A DNA stretch of 64,000 nucleotides from Iodidimonas muriae (lineage in GTDB: Bacteria > Pseudomonadota > Alphaproteobacteria > Sphingomonadales > Rhodothalassiaceae), in assembly GCF_014647255.1 (NCBI RefSeq), contig NZ_BMOV01000005.1, positions 174,579 through 238,578 of the forward strand, in the 5' to 3' direction. The notes under the pieces are model-generated. The model had not been told where the DNA came from. It worked only from the letters and a program-made list of their open reading frames with translations, and did not search any database. The translations under genes and the position numbers were made by a program. Within the stretch, counting starts at the first letter, position 1. The number at the start of each line of letters is the position of its first letter. This document shows, piece by piece, positions 22,530 to 32,015 of the stretch.

Positions 22530-23027
22530 ATGAGCCTGTCTCCACGACACGCTTTCCCCTTTATCTTGACCAATCAATCCCAAAAGGAAGTGACCCATAA
22601 TGAAGCGCTTTCGCGCATTGATCTGCTTTTGCATCTGCATATCGAAAGCGCGACGCAGACGGACCCTCCGGAAAATGCCAGCGAAGGCGCTGCGTGGATT
22701 GTTGGGGCCGGCGCTTTAGGGGCCTGGGCTGGACATGACAATGAAATCGCCCAATGGCTGGATGGGGGATGGCGGTTTATTGCTCCTGTGCAGGGAATGC
22801 GCGCGTGGCTTGCGGATCGCCAATTTGATGCGATTTATACAGGCACTCTCTGGCGCAGTGGAAATGTGTGGGCCGACAGCTATTCTATTTGGGGGCAGCA
22901 GGTTGTGGGGCCGCGGCAAGGGCCAGTTCCGGACCCTGTGGGCGGTGCCATTGTGGATCAAGAAGCGCGCGACAGCTTGAGTGCGCTTCTTGCGACGCTC
23001 CGTAATCATGGCCTGATTGCAACTTAG
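22530..23027 (+). CDS. DUF2793 protein, probable GTA tail/head fibre
   Basis: 165 residues. FPFILTNQSQKEVTHNEALSRI, then EGAAWIVGAGALGAWAGHDNEI and AQWLDGGWRFIAPVQGMRAW are the DUF2793 signature found on fibre proteins of GTAs and related phages. ATG 22530 is preferred, with GGAGAG just upstream; an ATG-like start at 22518 is less well placed. It is the last recognisable GTA gene in the cluster and probably mediates surface attachment. Confidence 0.85.
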   Translation: MSLSPRHAFPFILTNQSQKEVTHNEALSRIDLLLHLHIESATQTDPPENASEGAAWIVGAGALGAWAGHDNEIAQWLDGGWRFIAPVQGMRAWLADRQFDAIYTGTLWRSGNVWADSYSIWGQQVVGPRQGPVPDPVGGAIVDQEARDSLSALLATLRNHGLIAT

Positions 23028-23162
23028 CAACCTGATGGCGATTTAAGTGCGTTTTTCAACATGTTTTCGACAAAATTGTACAGCATCCCATAGGGGAGTA
23101 TGATTTAACGCGTTGCTCTTGGCTTCATTGGGATAGGCTGAGAGGACATGAAGGGGAACGTC

Positions 23163-24521
23163 ATGAAAAAGAACTTATTGCTTCTCGCATCCACCAGCTT
23201 TTTATGTTTAGGCACCGCAGCCGGTGCGCAAGAACAGGATGGAAATTTTTACGGTGCCATTCGCGCGGGCATCAACTGGGCTCATGACGAAGCTCTTGAA
23301 GGGAATTTTGCCTCGAAAGACGAGCGCGATCTGGGTTTGGTGCTGGGCGGCGCCATTGGCTATGATTTCAAGCCCATGCGGCTGGAATTGGAATTTATGC
23401 AGCGCCGCAATGATCTGGACGGTTTGACCGTGCGATCCGATGGCGGTGCAGGGGCCGCTTTGGGGCTTGGACCATTGTCCGGTCCAACGGCGTTGGTTGA
23501 TACCAATGTCAATGCCTCGACCATTATGGCCAATTTCATCTATGATGTGCCGGTTGTGAAGGGGTTCCAGCCTTATCTTGGGGCGGGGATCGGCGTGGCG
23601 ATTGTCGATTTGGATTATCGTTTGGCTGGTGGGCAGGACTTGCTTCGTTCCAATGATGCAGAGCCGGCTTTTCAGGCGCTTGCTGGTTTTAGTTCGCAAT
23701 TAAGCGACCACTGGACTGCGGAAGTGGGCTATCGCTTTTTGACCACGGCCCAAAGCAGACTGCTTGTGGCTGATGCCATTGATGCGCAGGCAAAATATAA
23801 GTCTCATTCCGTTTTGGTGGGGCTGCGTTATGCTTTCGGTGGTCCGAAGAAAGCGCAAGCAGCTCCGGCTCCTGTGGCCGCACCGGCTCCGCCGCCTAAT
23901 CGTGCGCCGCGTGCTGAAAATGATCGGGCGCGGGTGGAAGCCGGGAATAGTGTGATGATCGATGTGTTGGCCAATGATCGGGACCCGGAAGGGCGTTTGG
24001 CCGGTATCGCGACCATAGGGGAAGCCCAATATGGTAAGGTTTCCCGCGATCCGAGTGGTGCTGTGCGCTATACGGCCGATCCCAAATATGTGGGACGTGA
24101 CCGCTTTACCTATACTGTGCAGGATCAGGATGGTTCGGTGGCAACCGCAACGGTCGATGTGGATGTGTTGTCTCCGGAAATCGGCCCGTTCATCGTGTTC
24201 TTCGATTTCGATAGCGCCACATTGGCTCCCGAAGCAGAAAAAATTGTGCGTGATGCCGCCGATGCCTTTAAGAAATATGGTGTCGCCCGTATCGAAGTGG
24301 TGGGCCATACCGACCGCTCCGGCGCTGCAAAATACAATCAAGGTCTTTCGCAACGGCGGGCAGCTTCGGTTGAAAAGGCCCTTGCAGGGCTAGGCGTTCC
24401 AAGCGATTCGGTTCTGAGTGCCGCGCGCGGCGAGTCTGATCCGCTTGTGCAAACCGATGATGGTGTGCGCGAGCCGCAAAACCGTCGCGTCGAGATCTTG
24501 TTTCCCAAACCCGGCAGCTAA
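23163..24521 (+). CDS. OmpA-family outer membrane protein with Ig-like insert
   Basis: 452 residues. A Sec signal peptide (MKKNLLLLASTSFLC... cleaved after AAGA) precedes an ~200-residue beta-barrel (FYGAIRAGINWAHDEAL to SVLVGLRYAFGG). A Pro/Ala hinge and a cadherin/Ig-like module (RVEAGNSVMIDVLANDRDPEG, YVGRDRFTYTVQDQDGS) follow, then an OmpA peptidoglycan-binding domain (FDFDSATLAPEAEK, VVGHTDRSG, QRRAASV, NRRVEI). It anchors the outer membrane to the wall. It lies just after the GTA cluster but is monocistronic, with its own terminator. Confidence 0.93.
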   Translation: MKKNLLLLASTSFLCLGTAAGAQEQDGNFYGAIRAGINWAHDEALEGNFASKDERDLGLVLGGAIGYDFKPMRLELEFMQRRNDLDGLTVRSDGGAGAALGLGPLSGPTALVDTNVNASTIMANFIYDVPVVKGFQPYLGAGIGVAIVDLDYRLAGGQDLLRSNDAEPAFQALAGFSSQLSDHWTAEVGYRFLTTAQSRLLVADAIDAQAKYKSHSVLVGLRYAFGGPKKAQAAPAPVAAPAPPPNRAPRAENDRARVEAGNSVMIDVLANDRDPEGRLAGIATIGEAQYGKVSRDPSGAVRYTADPKYVGRDRFTYTVQDQDGSVATATVDVDVLSPEIGPFIVFFDFDSATLAPEAEKIVRDAADAFKKYGVARIEVVGHTDRSGAAKYNQGLSQRRAASVEKALAGLGVPSDSVLSAARGESDPLVQTDDGVREPQNRRVEILFPKPGS

Positions 24522-24548
24522 GACCGGATCGCGTGGATAAACGAATAA

Positions 24549-24580
24549 AAGGCGGACCAATATCGGGTCCGCCTTTTTTA
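24549..24580 (+). terminator. intrinsic terminator of the OmpA-family gene
   Basis: A 10-bp perfect stem (AAGGCGGACC / GGTCCGCCTT) with a 7-nt loop and a T run, 28 bp after the OmpA-family stop codon. Confidence 0.9.
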
Positions 24581-24626
24581 TAAATGCTGTGTAGCTTTGC
24601 CGCGATAGGCAGCAGAGTGTTCGATA

Positions 24627-25130
24627 TTATTGGGTATTCGGAGACGGGGAAGACTTGCTGTCGGCGAGGCAGGTTCCAAGGGTGTTGTCGATTTTCATCG
24701 GCAGGCCCACGCGGATATGTGTGTCGTTGGGCGTTTGGCTTATGCGTGCGCCGATCTGGGCGATTTTCGTGCAAAAATCCGGGGTTGTACGAACTGCCGA
24801 GGACACGGCATTGGCAAGGCTGGTGACATGCTTATCCAGCATGACTTTATAGTTTTGGCCATAACTACGCTCAAAATACCCGACCAATGCATTGCCATGG
24901 CGGGCCAGATCATCGCGATGGCTGCGGATGAATTCATTATAATACGCACGTTGACCAAGATCTTTGCGGCCACGGCATTGCAGGGCTCCCACCATCAGTT
25001 GCGTTTGCAAAAGCCGCATATCATGGGCCGCACGTTCTTTGGCGTCCATGCATTGTGCATAGGCCGTTTGGCTGCATAGGCCGCTGATCATGATCGCGGC
25101 AAGCGATGCTGTTTTCCATGTGGCCTTCAT
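24627..25130 (-). CDS. secreted protein of unknown function
   Basis: 167 residues with a Sec signal peptide (SLAAIMISGLCSQTAYA, cleavage before QC). The mature part has four cysteines (QCMDAK, LQCRGR, PDFCTK, GTCLAD), consistent with two disulfides, and is largely helical. I do not recognise a family with certainty. It stands alone on the minus strand between the OmpA-family gene and a DUF1499 gene, so an envelope role is plausible but unproven. Confidence 0.75.
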   Translation of the reverse strand: MKATWKTASLAAIMISGLCSQTAYAQCMDAKERAAHDMRLLQTQLMVGALQCRGRKDLGQRAYYNEFIRSHRDDLARHGNALVGYFERSYGQNYKVMLDKHVTSLANAVSSAVRTTPDFCTKIAQIGARISQTPNDTHIRVGLPMKIDNTLGTCLADSKSSPSPNTQ

Positions 25131-25219
25131 GAGATCCTCTTCCCAAGGTGATGGATGGCACCTTGAGTGTCGAAGCTAAGGCTTAATGAAGAATTAACCA
25201 AACAATTCGTTTCAAATGC

Positions 25220-25738
25220 TCAGTTGTTCGGCGCGATGGCCGCCAACCAGCGCGTGATGCGCTTCTTGTTCGCACCAAGATCAGAATGTCCGTAAACGGA
25301 GCGGCTGTAAATTGCCAATGTCGAGCCGCCCTCATCGGTGGGATAAATGCGCACGGTAATGATGTCGGGGAACCGCATCATCGGTGTGCGTTCCACAAAT
25401 TCAAATTGCTGGTTTTCCAAATCAAGCCGATGGGTGCGAATATCGGGGGATCGGTCTACATATTCCAGCAACCGGGCACGCAGGTCATTGCTGCTCAAAT
25501 CAAAGACTGGCGCACTGTCATCGGGAGATGCTTGCGGGCAGCGATCCGCAGGGCAGAGAAGATAGCTGTTGGGCTTGTCTGTTCTGGTCAGAGTCGCAAA
25601 CTCAATGACGGGCAGTTCTTTTTCGTTGAAAAGCCCTTCTAATTGGCTAGGCGACATGAACAAAAGGGCCATTCCCGCAATGATGACAAGAATAGAAACG
25701 GCAATGGCCGCGTAGCGAATGGCATCAATAACAGACAT
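25220..25738 (-). CDS. DUF1499 domain protein
   Basis: 172 residues. An N-terminal membrane segment (AIAVSILVIIAGMALLFM) precedes a DUF1499 domain recognised by PNSYLL...APVF, the FVERTPMMRFPDIITVRI strand and the closing TLAIYSRSVYGHSDLGANKKRI. The family has no established function. It starts 11 bp downstream of the acyl-CoA dehydrogenase stop and probably shares its transcript. Confidence 0.85.
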   Translation of the reverse strand: MSVIDAIRYAAIAVSILVIIAGMALLFMSPSQLEGLFNEKELPVIEFATLTRTDKPNSYLLCPADRCPQASPDDSAPVFDLSSNDLRARLLEYVDRSPDIRTHRLDLENQQFEFVERTPMMRFPDIITVRIYPTDEGGSTLAIYSRSVYGHSDLGANKKRITRWLAAIAPNN

Positions 25739-25749
25739 ATAGGGGCCTT

Positions 25750-26946
25750 TCAGGCGCGAAGAAGAAGTTTGGCCATGATGTTTCTTTGCACTTCATTGGT
25801 TCCCCCATAAATGGTCGCAGCGCGGGAGTAAAGGAAGTGTCCCATCCCTGCAGCGGCACCCATGGGGCCAATATCTGGCTCATTGCGCCCGCGACCCTCT
25901 TTCTGGTCTGGATAGGGAAGGGCATAATAGCCCAAGGCTTCGACATATAATTCTGATAGGGCTTGTTGTAATTCTGTGCCGCGAACCTTGAGAATGGATG
26001 GTTCGATGCCACGTTCTTCGCCGCGCAATTGAGCATCCAGAAAACGCAATTCCGTATATTCAAGTCCGGAAATCTGAATATCCAGATCGGCTATTTTCCT
26101 TGAAAAATCAGGGTCTTGTGCAAGCGGCCGGCCATTGGCCGTCACGTCATGTGTCAACTTGCGCAGGCGCTTGATCATCCGTTTTTTCGCACCCAGATCG
26201 GTGATGGCCTGGCGTTCATTGGCAAGCAGGAATTTGGCGCAGGTCCAGCCTTTTCCTTCTTCGCCTACGCGGTTCTCGACGGGGACGCGCACATCTTCAA
26301 AGGTGACTTGATTGACATGATGCTCGCCATCAATGGTGATGACCGGATCGATCTGAATGCCCGGCGTGCGCATATCCACCAGAATGAAGGAGATACCTTT
26401 TTGCGGTTTGTCTTCTTTGGATGTGCGGGCCAAACAGAAAATCCAGTCGGCCCAGTGGGCCATGGTGGTCCACAGCTTGGTGCCATTCAGAATATAAGTA
26501 TCGCCGTCACGGACAGCGGTCATGCGCAGAGAGGCAAGGTCGGACCCGGCTCCCGGTTCGGAATAGCCCTGTGCCCACCAGATATCGCTGCTCAGGATGG
26601 ATGGCAAATGGCGGGATTTTTGATCCTCGGTGCCGAAGGTGTAAATCACCGGCCCCACCATATTCAGGCCGAAAGGGATAGGCTTTGGGGCGCCGGATAA
26701 GCCCAATTCCAGATTGAAGATATATTGTTGCGTGGCATTCCAGCCACATCCGCCCACTTCAGTTGGCCAGTTCGGGGCTATCCAGCCTTTGTCGAACAGG
26801 ATTTTTTGCCAAGTCACATAGTCGCTTTTCAAAAGCGTCGTCCCATGATCGAGCTTTTCGCGCAATTCCTTTGGAATGGCATGGGCGAAGAAATCTTTCA
26901 CATCTTCATGAAAGGCCCGATCTTCTTTTGTGAATGACAGGTCCAT
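25750..26946 (-). CDS. acyl-CoA dehydrogenase (large-subunit type)
   Basis: 398 residues. MDLSFTKEDRAFHEDVKDF, QGYSEPGAGSDLASLRMTA, NGTKLWTTMAHWADW, FFVEN-like PVENRVGEEGKGW and the closing SRAATIYGGTNEVQRNIMAKLLL match the acyl-CoA dehydrogenase large-subunit group used for pimeloyl-CoA and branched substrates. GGAGAGGG precedes ATG 26946. No small-subunit gene is next to it. The SCP2-type lipid carrier gene just upstream points to lipid or sterol-like acyl degradation, but the substrate is not identifiable. Confidence 0.92.
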   Translation of the reverse strand: MDLSFTKEDRAFHEDVKDFFAHAIPKELREKLDHGTTLLKSDYVTWQKILFDKGWIAPNWPTEVGGCGWNATQQYIFNLELGLSGAPKPIPFGLNMVGPVIYTFGTEDQKSRHLPSILSSDIWWAQGYSEPGAGSDLASLRMTAVRDGDTYILNGTKLWTTMAHWADWIFCLARTSKEDKPQKGISFILVDMRTPGIQIDPVITIDGEHHVNQVTFEDVRVPVENRVGEEGKGWTCAKFLLANERQAITDLGAKKRMIKRLRKLTHDVTANGRPLAQDPDFSRKIADLDIQISGLEYTELRFLDAQLRGEERGIEPSILKVRGTELQQALSELYVEALGYYALPYPDQKEGRGRNEPDIGPMGAAAGMGHFLYSRAATIYGGTNEVQRNIMAKLLLRA

Positions 26947-27055
26947 TATCCCTCTCCGGCCTATGGTGTTCCGGGGCAGAAAGGCACCGGGACCGCCACT
27001 TTATAACCGCTTGCGGGTAAAAAGCAGACGGGCCCCGGCACGCAGAAAACGCTGA

Positions 27056-27349
27056 TTAAAGAGCGCCAGCCAATTGCATTGCGGCTCCCATATCGCCATC
27101 CACTTTCAGCTTGCCCATCATGAAGGCCATCTGGGCATTTTGGCTGCCATCAAGGATTTCGCGGAAATCGCTTTCTTCAACTTTGATCGTGCAATCGGCA
27201 TCTGCATCGTCATTATCGACATTGGGCGGAGTTTGGCTGCCATCAATGCGGATCACCCCAAGATCGCCGAGATCGAACTTGATGACGCTGGAAATGCCAG
27301 ACCCGGATACTTTCGTGCGAACGGTTTCAGTCAGTTCGGCAAGGCTCAT
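27056..27349 (-). CDS. SCP2 sterol-carrier-like lipid-binding protein
   Basis: 97 residues, a minimal SCP2 domain: SVIKFDLGDLGVIRIDGSQTPP, then DADCTIKVEESDFREILDG and MAFMMGKLKVDGDMGAAMQLAG. These small proteins bind acyl-CoAs or other lipids in a hydrophobic tunnel and often sit with beta-oxidation genes. It lies 109 bp upstream of the acyl-CoA dehydrogenase on the same strand. Confidence 0.93.
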   Translation of the reverse strand: MSLAELTETVRTKVSGSGISSVIKFDLGDLGVIRIDGSQTPPNVDNDDADADCTIKVEESDFREILDGSQNAQMAFMMGKLKVDGDMGAAMQLAGAL

Positions 27350-27466
27350 GAAAAAGACTCCTTTTTTACATGGTTAACAGATTGTCGACGGTTTCTGGTC
27401 GATTCTGTCGCGCACGCTAGCATGGTGTTTCGCCGGGGGACAGCCCCCGGCTATGGGAGCTTTTTC

Positions 27467-28345
27467 TCAAGGACGGTTTCCATCCTTGTCCTTATCCCCG
27501 TCGTCTGTTTTCTTCTTTTTGAGCAGACCGCCAAGGCCGGATTTCAGCGCTTCATCGGCCTTTTCAGAGAGCCCGCCGGGCAGGTCAGAGGTTTTTTCTT
27601 TCAGGCGGTCTTTCAAATCGGATTTGACATCATCAAGCCTTTCCCGCGCTTTGTCTTCCAGATTATCCAGTTTCCCGCGAGCATCACTTAATAATTGCTT
27701 GCCCATTTCACTGGCTAACGCTTTTTTCACCTGAGGCATCAAGGCATCGAAGACAATCTGTGCCGCTTGTGACGGGGCGATGCCTTCCGTTCCGCCGATA
27801 TTTTGCAAGTGGATATCGGCCAATTCCAGTTTCTGATCGGAAAAGCCAATCTTGCCGCCGCCAATGGTGATCATTGCATCATTGAGCTGGAAATCCCCAA
27901 TGCGTATGTCGGCCACATCCTCTTCCTCTGTCGGCGCAGGGCCAATGAAGTCTTCGATGTTTTTTTGGATGCTTTGCAAATTGGTGCTGTTGGGGCCCGG
28001 CTCGATCCGTAGCTCCGGCGCATCAATCCGTATGGTTTTGATATCGATCAGATCGGTCAAAACGGATTGGGGCTTGAGCTTGACCATGAAGGAGCCAAGG
28101 CGCACGGCATCGGCATCGGGATATCCGTCTGGATTACCAATGCGAACGCCGGTTATTTCAGCCTGTCCCGTAAAGGGAGAAAAAGAAATTTTCTCTACAG
28201 CAACGGGCGCGCCTAAAATTGGTGGCGCATGGCGCTCTATACCGGCCCGCAAAGCCTCTTCACCTTCCAGATAGACCCATAAGGCTCCGGCTCCAATCAC
28301 CAGAACCAGCAGTACCAATAGTGAGATTAAAACTTTACGCATCAT
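27467..28345 (-). CDS. AsmA-like envelope protein
   Basis: 292 residues (ATG 28342 is an equally good start). One N-terminal membrane anchor (VLISLLVLLVLVIGAGALWVYL) precedes an AsmA/DUF748-like repeat region: APVAVEKISFSPFTGQAEITG, then IRIDAPELRIEPG and DFQLNDAMITI. The C-terminal ~90 residues are a charged helical segment rich in Lys, Asp and Glu. AsmA-type proteins act at the inner membrane or periplasm, some in phospholipid transport. The exact role here is unknown. Confidence 0.75.
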   Translation of the reverse strand: MMRKVLISLLVLLVLVIGAGALWVYLEGEEALRAGIERHAPPILGAPVAVEKISFSPFTGQAEITGVRIGNPDGYPDADAVRLGSFMVKLKPQSVLTDLIDIKTIRIDAPELRIEPGPNSTNLQSIQKNIEDFIGPAPTEEEDVADIRIGDFQLNDAMITIGGGKIGFSDQKLELADIHLQNIGGTEGIAPSQAAQIVFDALMPQVKKALASEMGKQLLSDARGKLDNLEDKARERLDDVKSDLKDRLKEKTSDLPGGLSEKADEALKSGLGGLLKKKKTDDGDKDKDGNRP

Positions 28346-28543
28346 GTTCCCCTTTGTCCCGTGTCATCATTCTTAAGTGTAACCGTCTGTTCGGCAATTG
28401 ACGACAGTTAATAATATCTTAATGAATGGCTTGATCCGCGAATACGAATAGGCGATGGTCTTAAAAGAAGCAGTGATTTTTCTTTGGAATCCGGCCACTT
28501 GGGGCGTTTCCAGTGTTAATGGATGCGGAAAATTGAGGGGTTT

Positions 28544-29740
28544 ATGGATGGAAGTGTGAGGAAAAGCAGTAGTAGTTTTGCGCCTCTGGACTTCCCGATG
28601 CTTGGCTTGCGGGATGGAAATCCCGGTCTGTTTGACGCTGTTTTTGAAGAATGTGAGGCGGGCCTTCTGATCTTGGATCTTGATCTTGCACGTCTGGATG
28701 TGCGGATTTCTGATGTCAATCCTGCTTTATGTTCGTGGCTGGGGCGGTCTCGGCAATCTTTGTGTGGCATGCAATTATTTACTTTGCTGAGTGATCAGAC
28801 CCGTCAGGGGGATATCGTCCGTTTGCACAGGGCTATGGCGCGTCATAGCCCTGTTTGCGTAGATGTCATGTTGCGTCCATTTGATGACGGGATGTCGCCT
28901 ATCCCTGTTACCATGACAGTGCGCCCGGTGGGAATGGCAGGGCGCGCGCCGCGGATGGTGGCGGTGTTGCGGCATCAAGAGGGAGAACTGCATCAAGCCT
29001 TGATACAGGCGCAACGGGACCGCGATGCCGCTTTGCAGGCGCGGGAGCGGATGCTGGCGCGGATCAGCCATGATTTGCGGACTCCCCTGAATGGGATTTT
29101 GGGATTTTCCCAGATTATGGCAGGGATCGGGCGTGAACCGGATGCTCCGACCCTGAATTATGCTGATGATATTGTAACATTGGGCCGAGAGCTGCTCACC
29201 CGCATTGAAGATCTTTTGGCCGTGGCCGAGGACAGGGTGTCTACGGTGCCGCGCACGCTGCAAGATGTGGATTTGGGCGCTTTTGTTGAATCGTCTCTCG
29301 ATGGGTTCCGGGAGCGATTTACGCGGGCCGGCCTTACTTTAAGCCGGCGCATTGAAGCCGCTTTGCCAAAGCTGCGTGCTGTATCTGCGGATATATTGGG
29401 GCTTTTGTCGGCCTTGATGGAAAATGCCTTATTATGTGCCCCCCGCCATAGCCGGGTCGTGTTTTCGGTGTTTCTCGATGAAGCGGGTCGTCTGACACTC
29501 CATATGTCGGATCTTGGGCCGTCTTTGTCTTTGGATGAAATCAATGCCGCGGCTGCGGCCTTTGATGAAGAGACGGACGTTTATGCCTCACCACACCGGC
29601 GGAAAACTGCCGGATTGCCGATGGCAAAGGTTTTGGCGGAGCGAAATGGCGGGATCATGTCCGTTTCCGGGAAAGAAGGCGGAGAAGGATTCTCCTGCTG
29701 TATTCACTTTCCCGTCCATCACTTATGTTTCCAAAACTAG
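28544..29740 (+). CDS. PAS/histidine-kinase-like protein with degenerate ATPase domain
   Basis: 398 residues from ATG 28544, just after GAGGGG. An N-terminal PAS-like region (FDAVFEECEAGLLILDLD..., VNPALCSWLGRS) is followed by a coiled coil and a HisKA helix with the phosphorylatable His (ISHDLRTPLNGILGFSQIM). The HATPase region keeps an N-box Asn (LMENALLC), but the G1 box reads HMSDLGPSLS, so ATP binding may be weak or lost. No membrane segments are visible. The EAL gene follows 15 bp later, suggesting a shared signalling unit. Confidence 0.85.
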   Translation: MDGSVRKSSSSFAPLDFPMLGLRDGNPGLFDAVFEECEAGLLILDLDLARLDVRISDVNPALCSWLGRSRQSLCGMQLFTLLSDQTRQGDIVRLHRAMARHSPVCVDVMLRPFDDGMSPIPVTMTVRPVGMAGRAPRMVAVLRHQEGELHQALIQAQRDRDAALQARERMLARISHDLRTPLNGILGFSQIMAGIGREPDAPTLNYADDIVTLGRELLTRIEDLLAVAEDRVSTVPRTLQDVDLGAFVESSLDGFRERFTRAGLTLSRRIEAALPKLRAVSADILGLLSALMENALLCAPRHSRVVFSVFLDEAGRLTLHMSDLGPSLSLDEINAAAAAFDEETDVYASPHRRKTAGLPMAKVLAERNGGIMSVSGKEGGEGFSCCIHFPVHHLCFQN

Positions 29741-29755
29741 GCCAAACCGATATTT

Positions 29756-31036
29756 ATGCGTTTACGGCCCAAGCGCCCCTTTTCAGCCGGCGGTCTGTGG
29801 TTTAGGCTCCAGATGAATGCGGGCAAATATTGGGCGGAAATGACTGTTTTCTTTCCTATTTTATATTTCTTATTTCTTTTGGCGCTGTCCATTGTTGTGA
29901 CGCTGATCGTGCCGGACTATGCCGGCTGGCCACAGTCTGTGGTGGCTTTGGCTTCCTTTTCGATCTTCCTTTTGGCTGTTCTTTTGTTCGTTCTGTCATC
30001 GAAACGGGGCATTGATCGACGTTTTCGGGGAATTGAACGGTCCGTGGCACGGATCGCTAGGGAAACAGACAAATTGGGTCTGGATGTATCGGCCTTGCGC
30101 CAAATAGAGGGGAATGCCAGCGGCTCCACCGAGGATATGATCCGTGAAATGCGGGTGTTGCAGACATTGCTTGGGCAGATCATTGGACGATCCGGGACGG
30201 GATTGCGCAAAGACGATGTGAATGTTGAGGGGCTTTTGCAGGGCGTTGCGGTGACGCAAGCCGCACGTGCCGAGCTGTCCCCCGATATAGAAGCGGATAT
30301 TCTTTCGGTCGTGCAAGGGGCGCTGTCTGAAAATCGGGTGGATTTGTATTTGCAACCCACTGTTGCTTTGCCGTCGCGTCGGCCACAGCATTATGAATGT
30401 TTTTCGCGGGTGCGCGGCTTGCATGATGAAGTGATTTATCCACAGCAATATCTGCCTGTTGCGGAAAGCTCCGGCCTTGTGGGGACGCTGGATAATTTAC
30501 TGTTGTTCCGCTGTATCCAGCTGGTTCGGAAATTGGGCCCCCGGCGCCCTGATGTGCACTTTTTTTGCAATATTTCCGCAGCCTCTGTTCTTGATGAAGA
30601 GTTCTTTCCGCAATTCATTGATTTTATGGCGGCAAATAAGGAATTGGCGGACCGGTTGGTGTTCGAGTTTCCTCAAGCCGATTTGCTGTCCATGGATGAA
30701 CGGACGCGTAACCGTTTAAGTGCTTTAGGAGAAAGCGGCTACAGCTTCGGGTTGGACCATGTGGATGATTTGCGCTTGGACGCCGCCTTTCTAAAATCGC
30801 TTTATGTGCGCTTTGTGAAGGTGGACGCTGATATATTGCTGGGAGAGCAGGTGGACCTTCATCCCGGTGATGTGCGCCGTGCGTTAAAGCGTCAGGGTAT
30901 TGATTTGATCGCTTCGAAGATCGAGGAAGAAAGTCAGGTTCTCGAATTGCTGGATCTGGATATTTCCCTGGCGCAGGGCTATTTGTTTGGAAAACCGCGT
31001 CTTAATCGTGAAGATGGTGGTGGCGAGAGCGGATGA
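29756..31036 (+). CDS. membrane-anchored EAL-domain protein, TipF-like
   Basis: 426 residues. Two N-terminal membrane segments (FFPILYFLFLLALSIVVTLIV and SVVALASFSIFLLAVLLFVLS) are followed by a coiled-coil linker and a C-terminal EAL domain. The signature reads ECFSR, with other catalytic positions partly changed (FEFPQAD, FGLDHVDD, VKVDAD, QGYLFGKP). It may therefore bind c-di-GMP rather than hydrolyse it. The architecture matches TipF, which positions flagella in Caulobacter. The nearby cheZ-cheY genes agree with a motility link. The TipF identity is inference. Confidence 0.8.
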   Translation: MRLRPKRPFSAGGLWFRLQMNAGKYWAEMTVFFPILYFLFLLALSIVVTLIVPDYAGWPQSVVALASFSIFLLAVLLFVLSSKRGIDRRFRGIERSVARIARETDKLGLDVSALRQIEGNASGSTEDMIREMRVLQTLLGQIIGRSGTGLRKDDVNVEGLLQGVAVTQAARAELSPDIEADILSVVQGALSENRVDLYLQPTVALPSRRPQHYECFSRVRGLHDEVIYPQQYLPVAESSGLVGTLDNLLLFRCIQLVRKLGPRRPDVHFFCNISAASVLDEEFFPQFIDFMAANKELADRLVFEFPQADLLSMDERTRNRLSALGESGYSFGLDHVDDLRLDAAFLKSLYVRFVKVDADILLGEQVDLHPGDVRRALKRQGIDLIASKIEEESQVLELLDLDISLAQGYLFGKPRLNREDGGGESG

Positions 31037-31104
31037 TTTGACGCATATCGTTTTCTCGTTACCCTTTTGCGCTTCTTGTATCCTCTTGATTATGGCTTGA
31101 TCCT

Positions 31105-31944
31105 ATGCCCGTTCCGGTCCTTTCCGGCTTGTCTTCGCTTGTTTCCAGACATCCTTTTATTCTGTGTGATATTTGGGGGGTGGTGCATGATGGCGCTTGT
31201 GCTTTTTTGCCCGCCGTTGATGCACTAAGCCGTGCGCGCCGAGGAGGCGTTTCTGTGGCCCTTGTGTCGAATTCACCCCGTCGCGCGTTTCAGGTGCGGG
31301 AACAGCTTCAGGCTTTGGGGGTGGGAGAGGACGCCTATGATACGGTGATCACCTCTGGCGAGTTGACCCGCAGCCATCTGGAGCGGGATTTTCAGGGGCA
31401 GAAATTCTATCATCTGGGGCCACAGGAAGACCGCGCAACCGTTGAGCAGATGGACCTGTTCGAGGTGGATCATGCGGATGAGGCCGATGTGATCGTTGCC
31501 ACGGGGCTGGTTGGCCGGGATGTGGACGCGCATATGCCATTGCTTGCCAAAGCGGCGCAGAACCGGCGGCCGCTTTTATGTGCCAATCCTGATCGGGTGG
31601 TACGCCATGAAGGGAAGATGTTTATTTGCGCCGGGGCCGTGGCGGACCGCTATGAAGCCATGGGCGGGCCGGTTGTTTGGCTAGGCAAGCCCGCACCGCC
31701 CCCTTATGCGGCCAGCCGGCATTTTTTTGCAGAGCATGCCGGACGAGAGGTTTCCGCATCAGAGCAATTGATTATTGGCGATGGTCTTGCCACCGATATT
31801 GCCGGTGCAGCCCGTGAGGGAATCGCCAGTATATTGATCGAGCATGGTGTGCATCATGCAGATTTTCTGGCCCAAGGGATCGAACCTTTGATGAAGCAAC
31901 ATCGGGCGGTTCCGGCTTACCGGATGGAATTTCTGCAATGGTAA
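31105..31944 (+). CDS. HAD-superfamily class IIA hydrolase (TIGR01459-like)
   Basis: 279 residues. HAD motif I is FILCDIWGVVHDG, motif II is VALVSNSPRRA, and the C-terminal IIGDGLATDIAGAAREGIASILI is motif IV. The long insert between motifs II and III is the class IIA cap. It should be a phosphatase of small phosphorylated metabolites. The specific substrate is unknown. It is monocistronic, converging on cheZ. Confidence 0.9.
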   Translation: MPVPVLSGLSSLVSRHPFILCDIWGVVHDGACAFLPAVDALSRARRGGVSVALVSNSPRRAFQVREQLQALGVGEDAYDTVITSGELTRSHLERDFQGQKFYHLGPQEDRATVEQMDLFEVDHADEADVIVATGLVGRDVDAHMPLLAKAAQNRRPLLCANPDRVVRHEGKMFICAGAVADRYEAMGGPVVWLGKPAPPPYAASRHFFAEHAGREVSASEQLIIGDGLATDIAGAAREGIASILIEHGVHHADFLAQGIEPLMKQHRAVPAYRMEFLQW

Positions 31945-32015
31945 GTCTTTGAGAGAGGGCAGCATTGGGGATGACGTTTTGTCGCCATCCCTGATCGCGG
32001 CGATACGGTTTTCAG

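Noticed and set aside
3592..23027. Complete active prophage
   Set aside because: Head and tail genes are nearly complete, but no integrase, replication, lysis or excision genes were found. Gene order and the short tape measure match gene transfer agents better.
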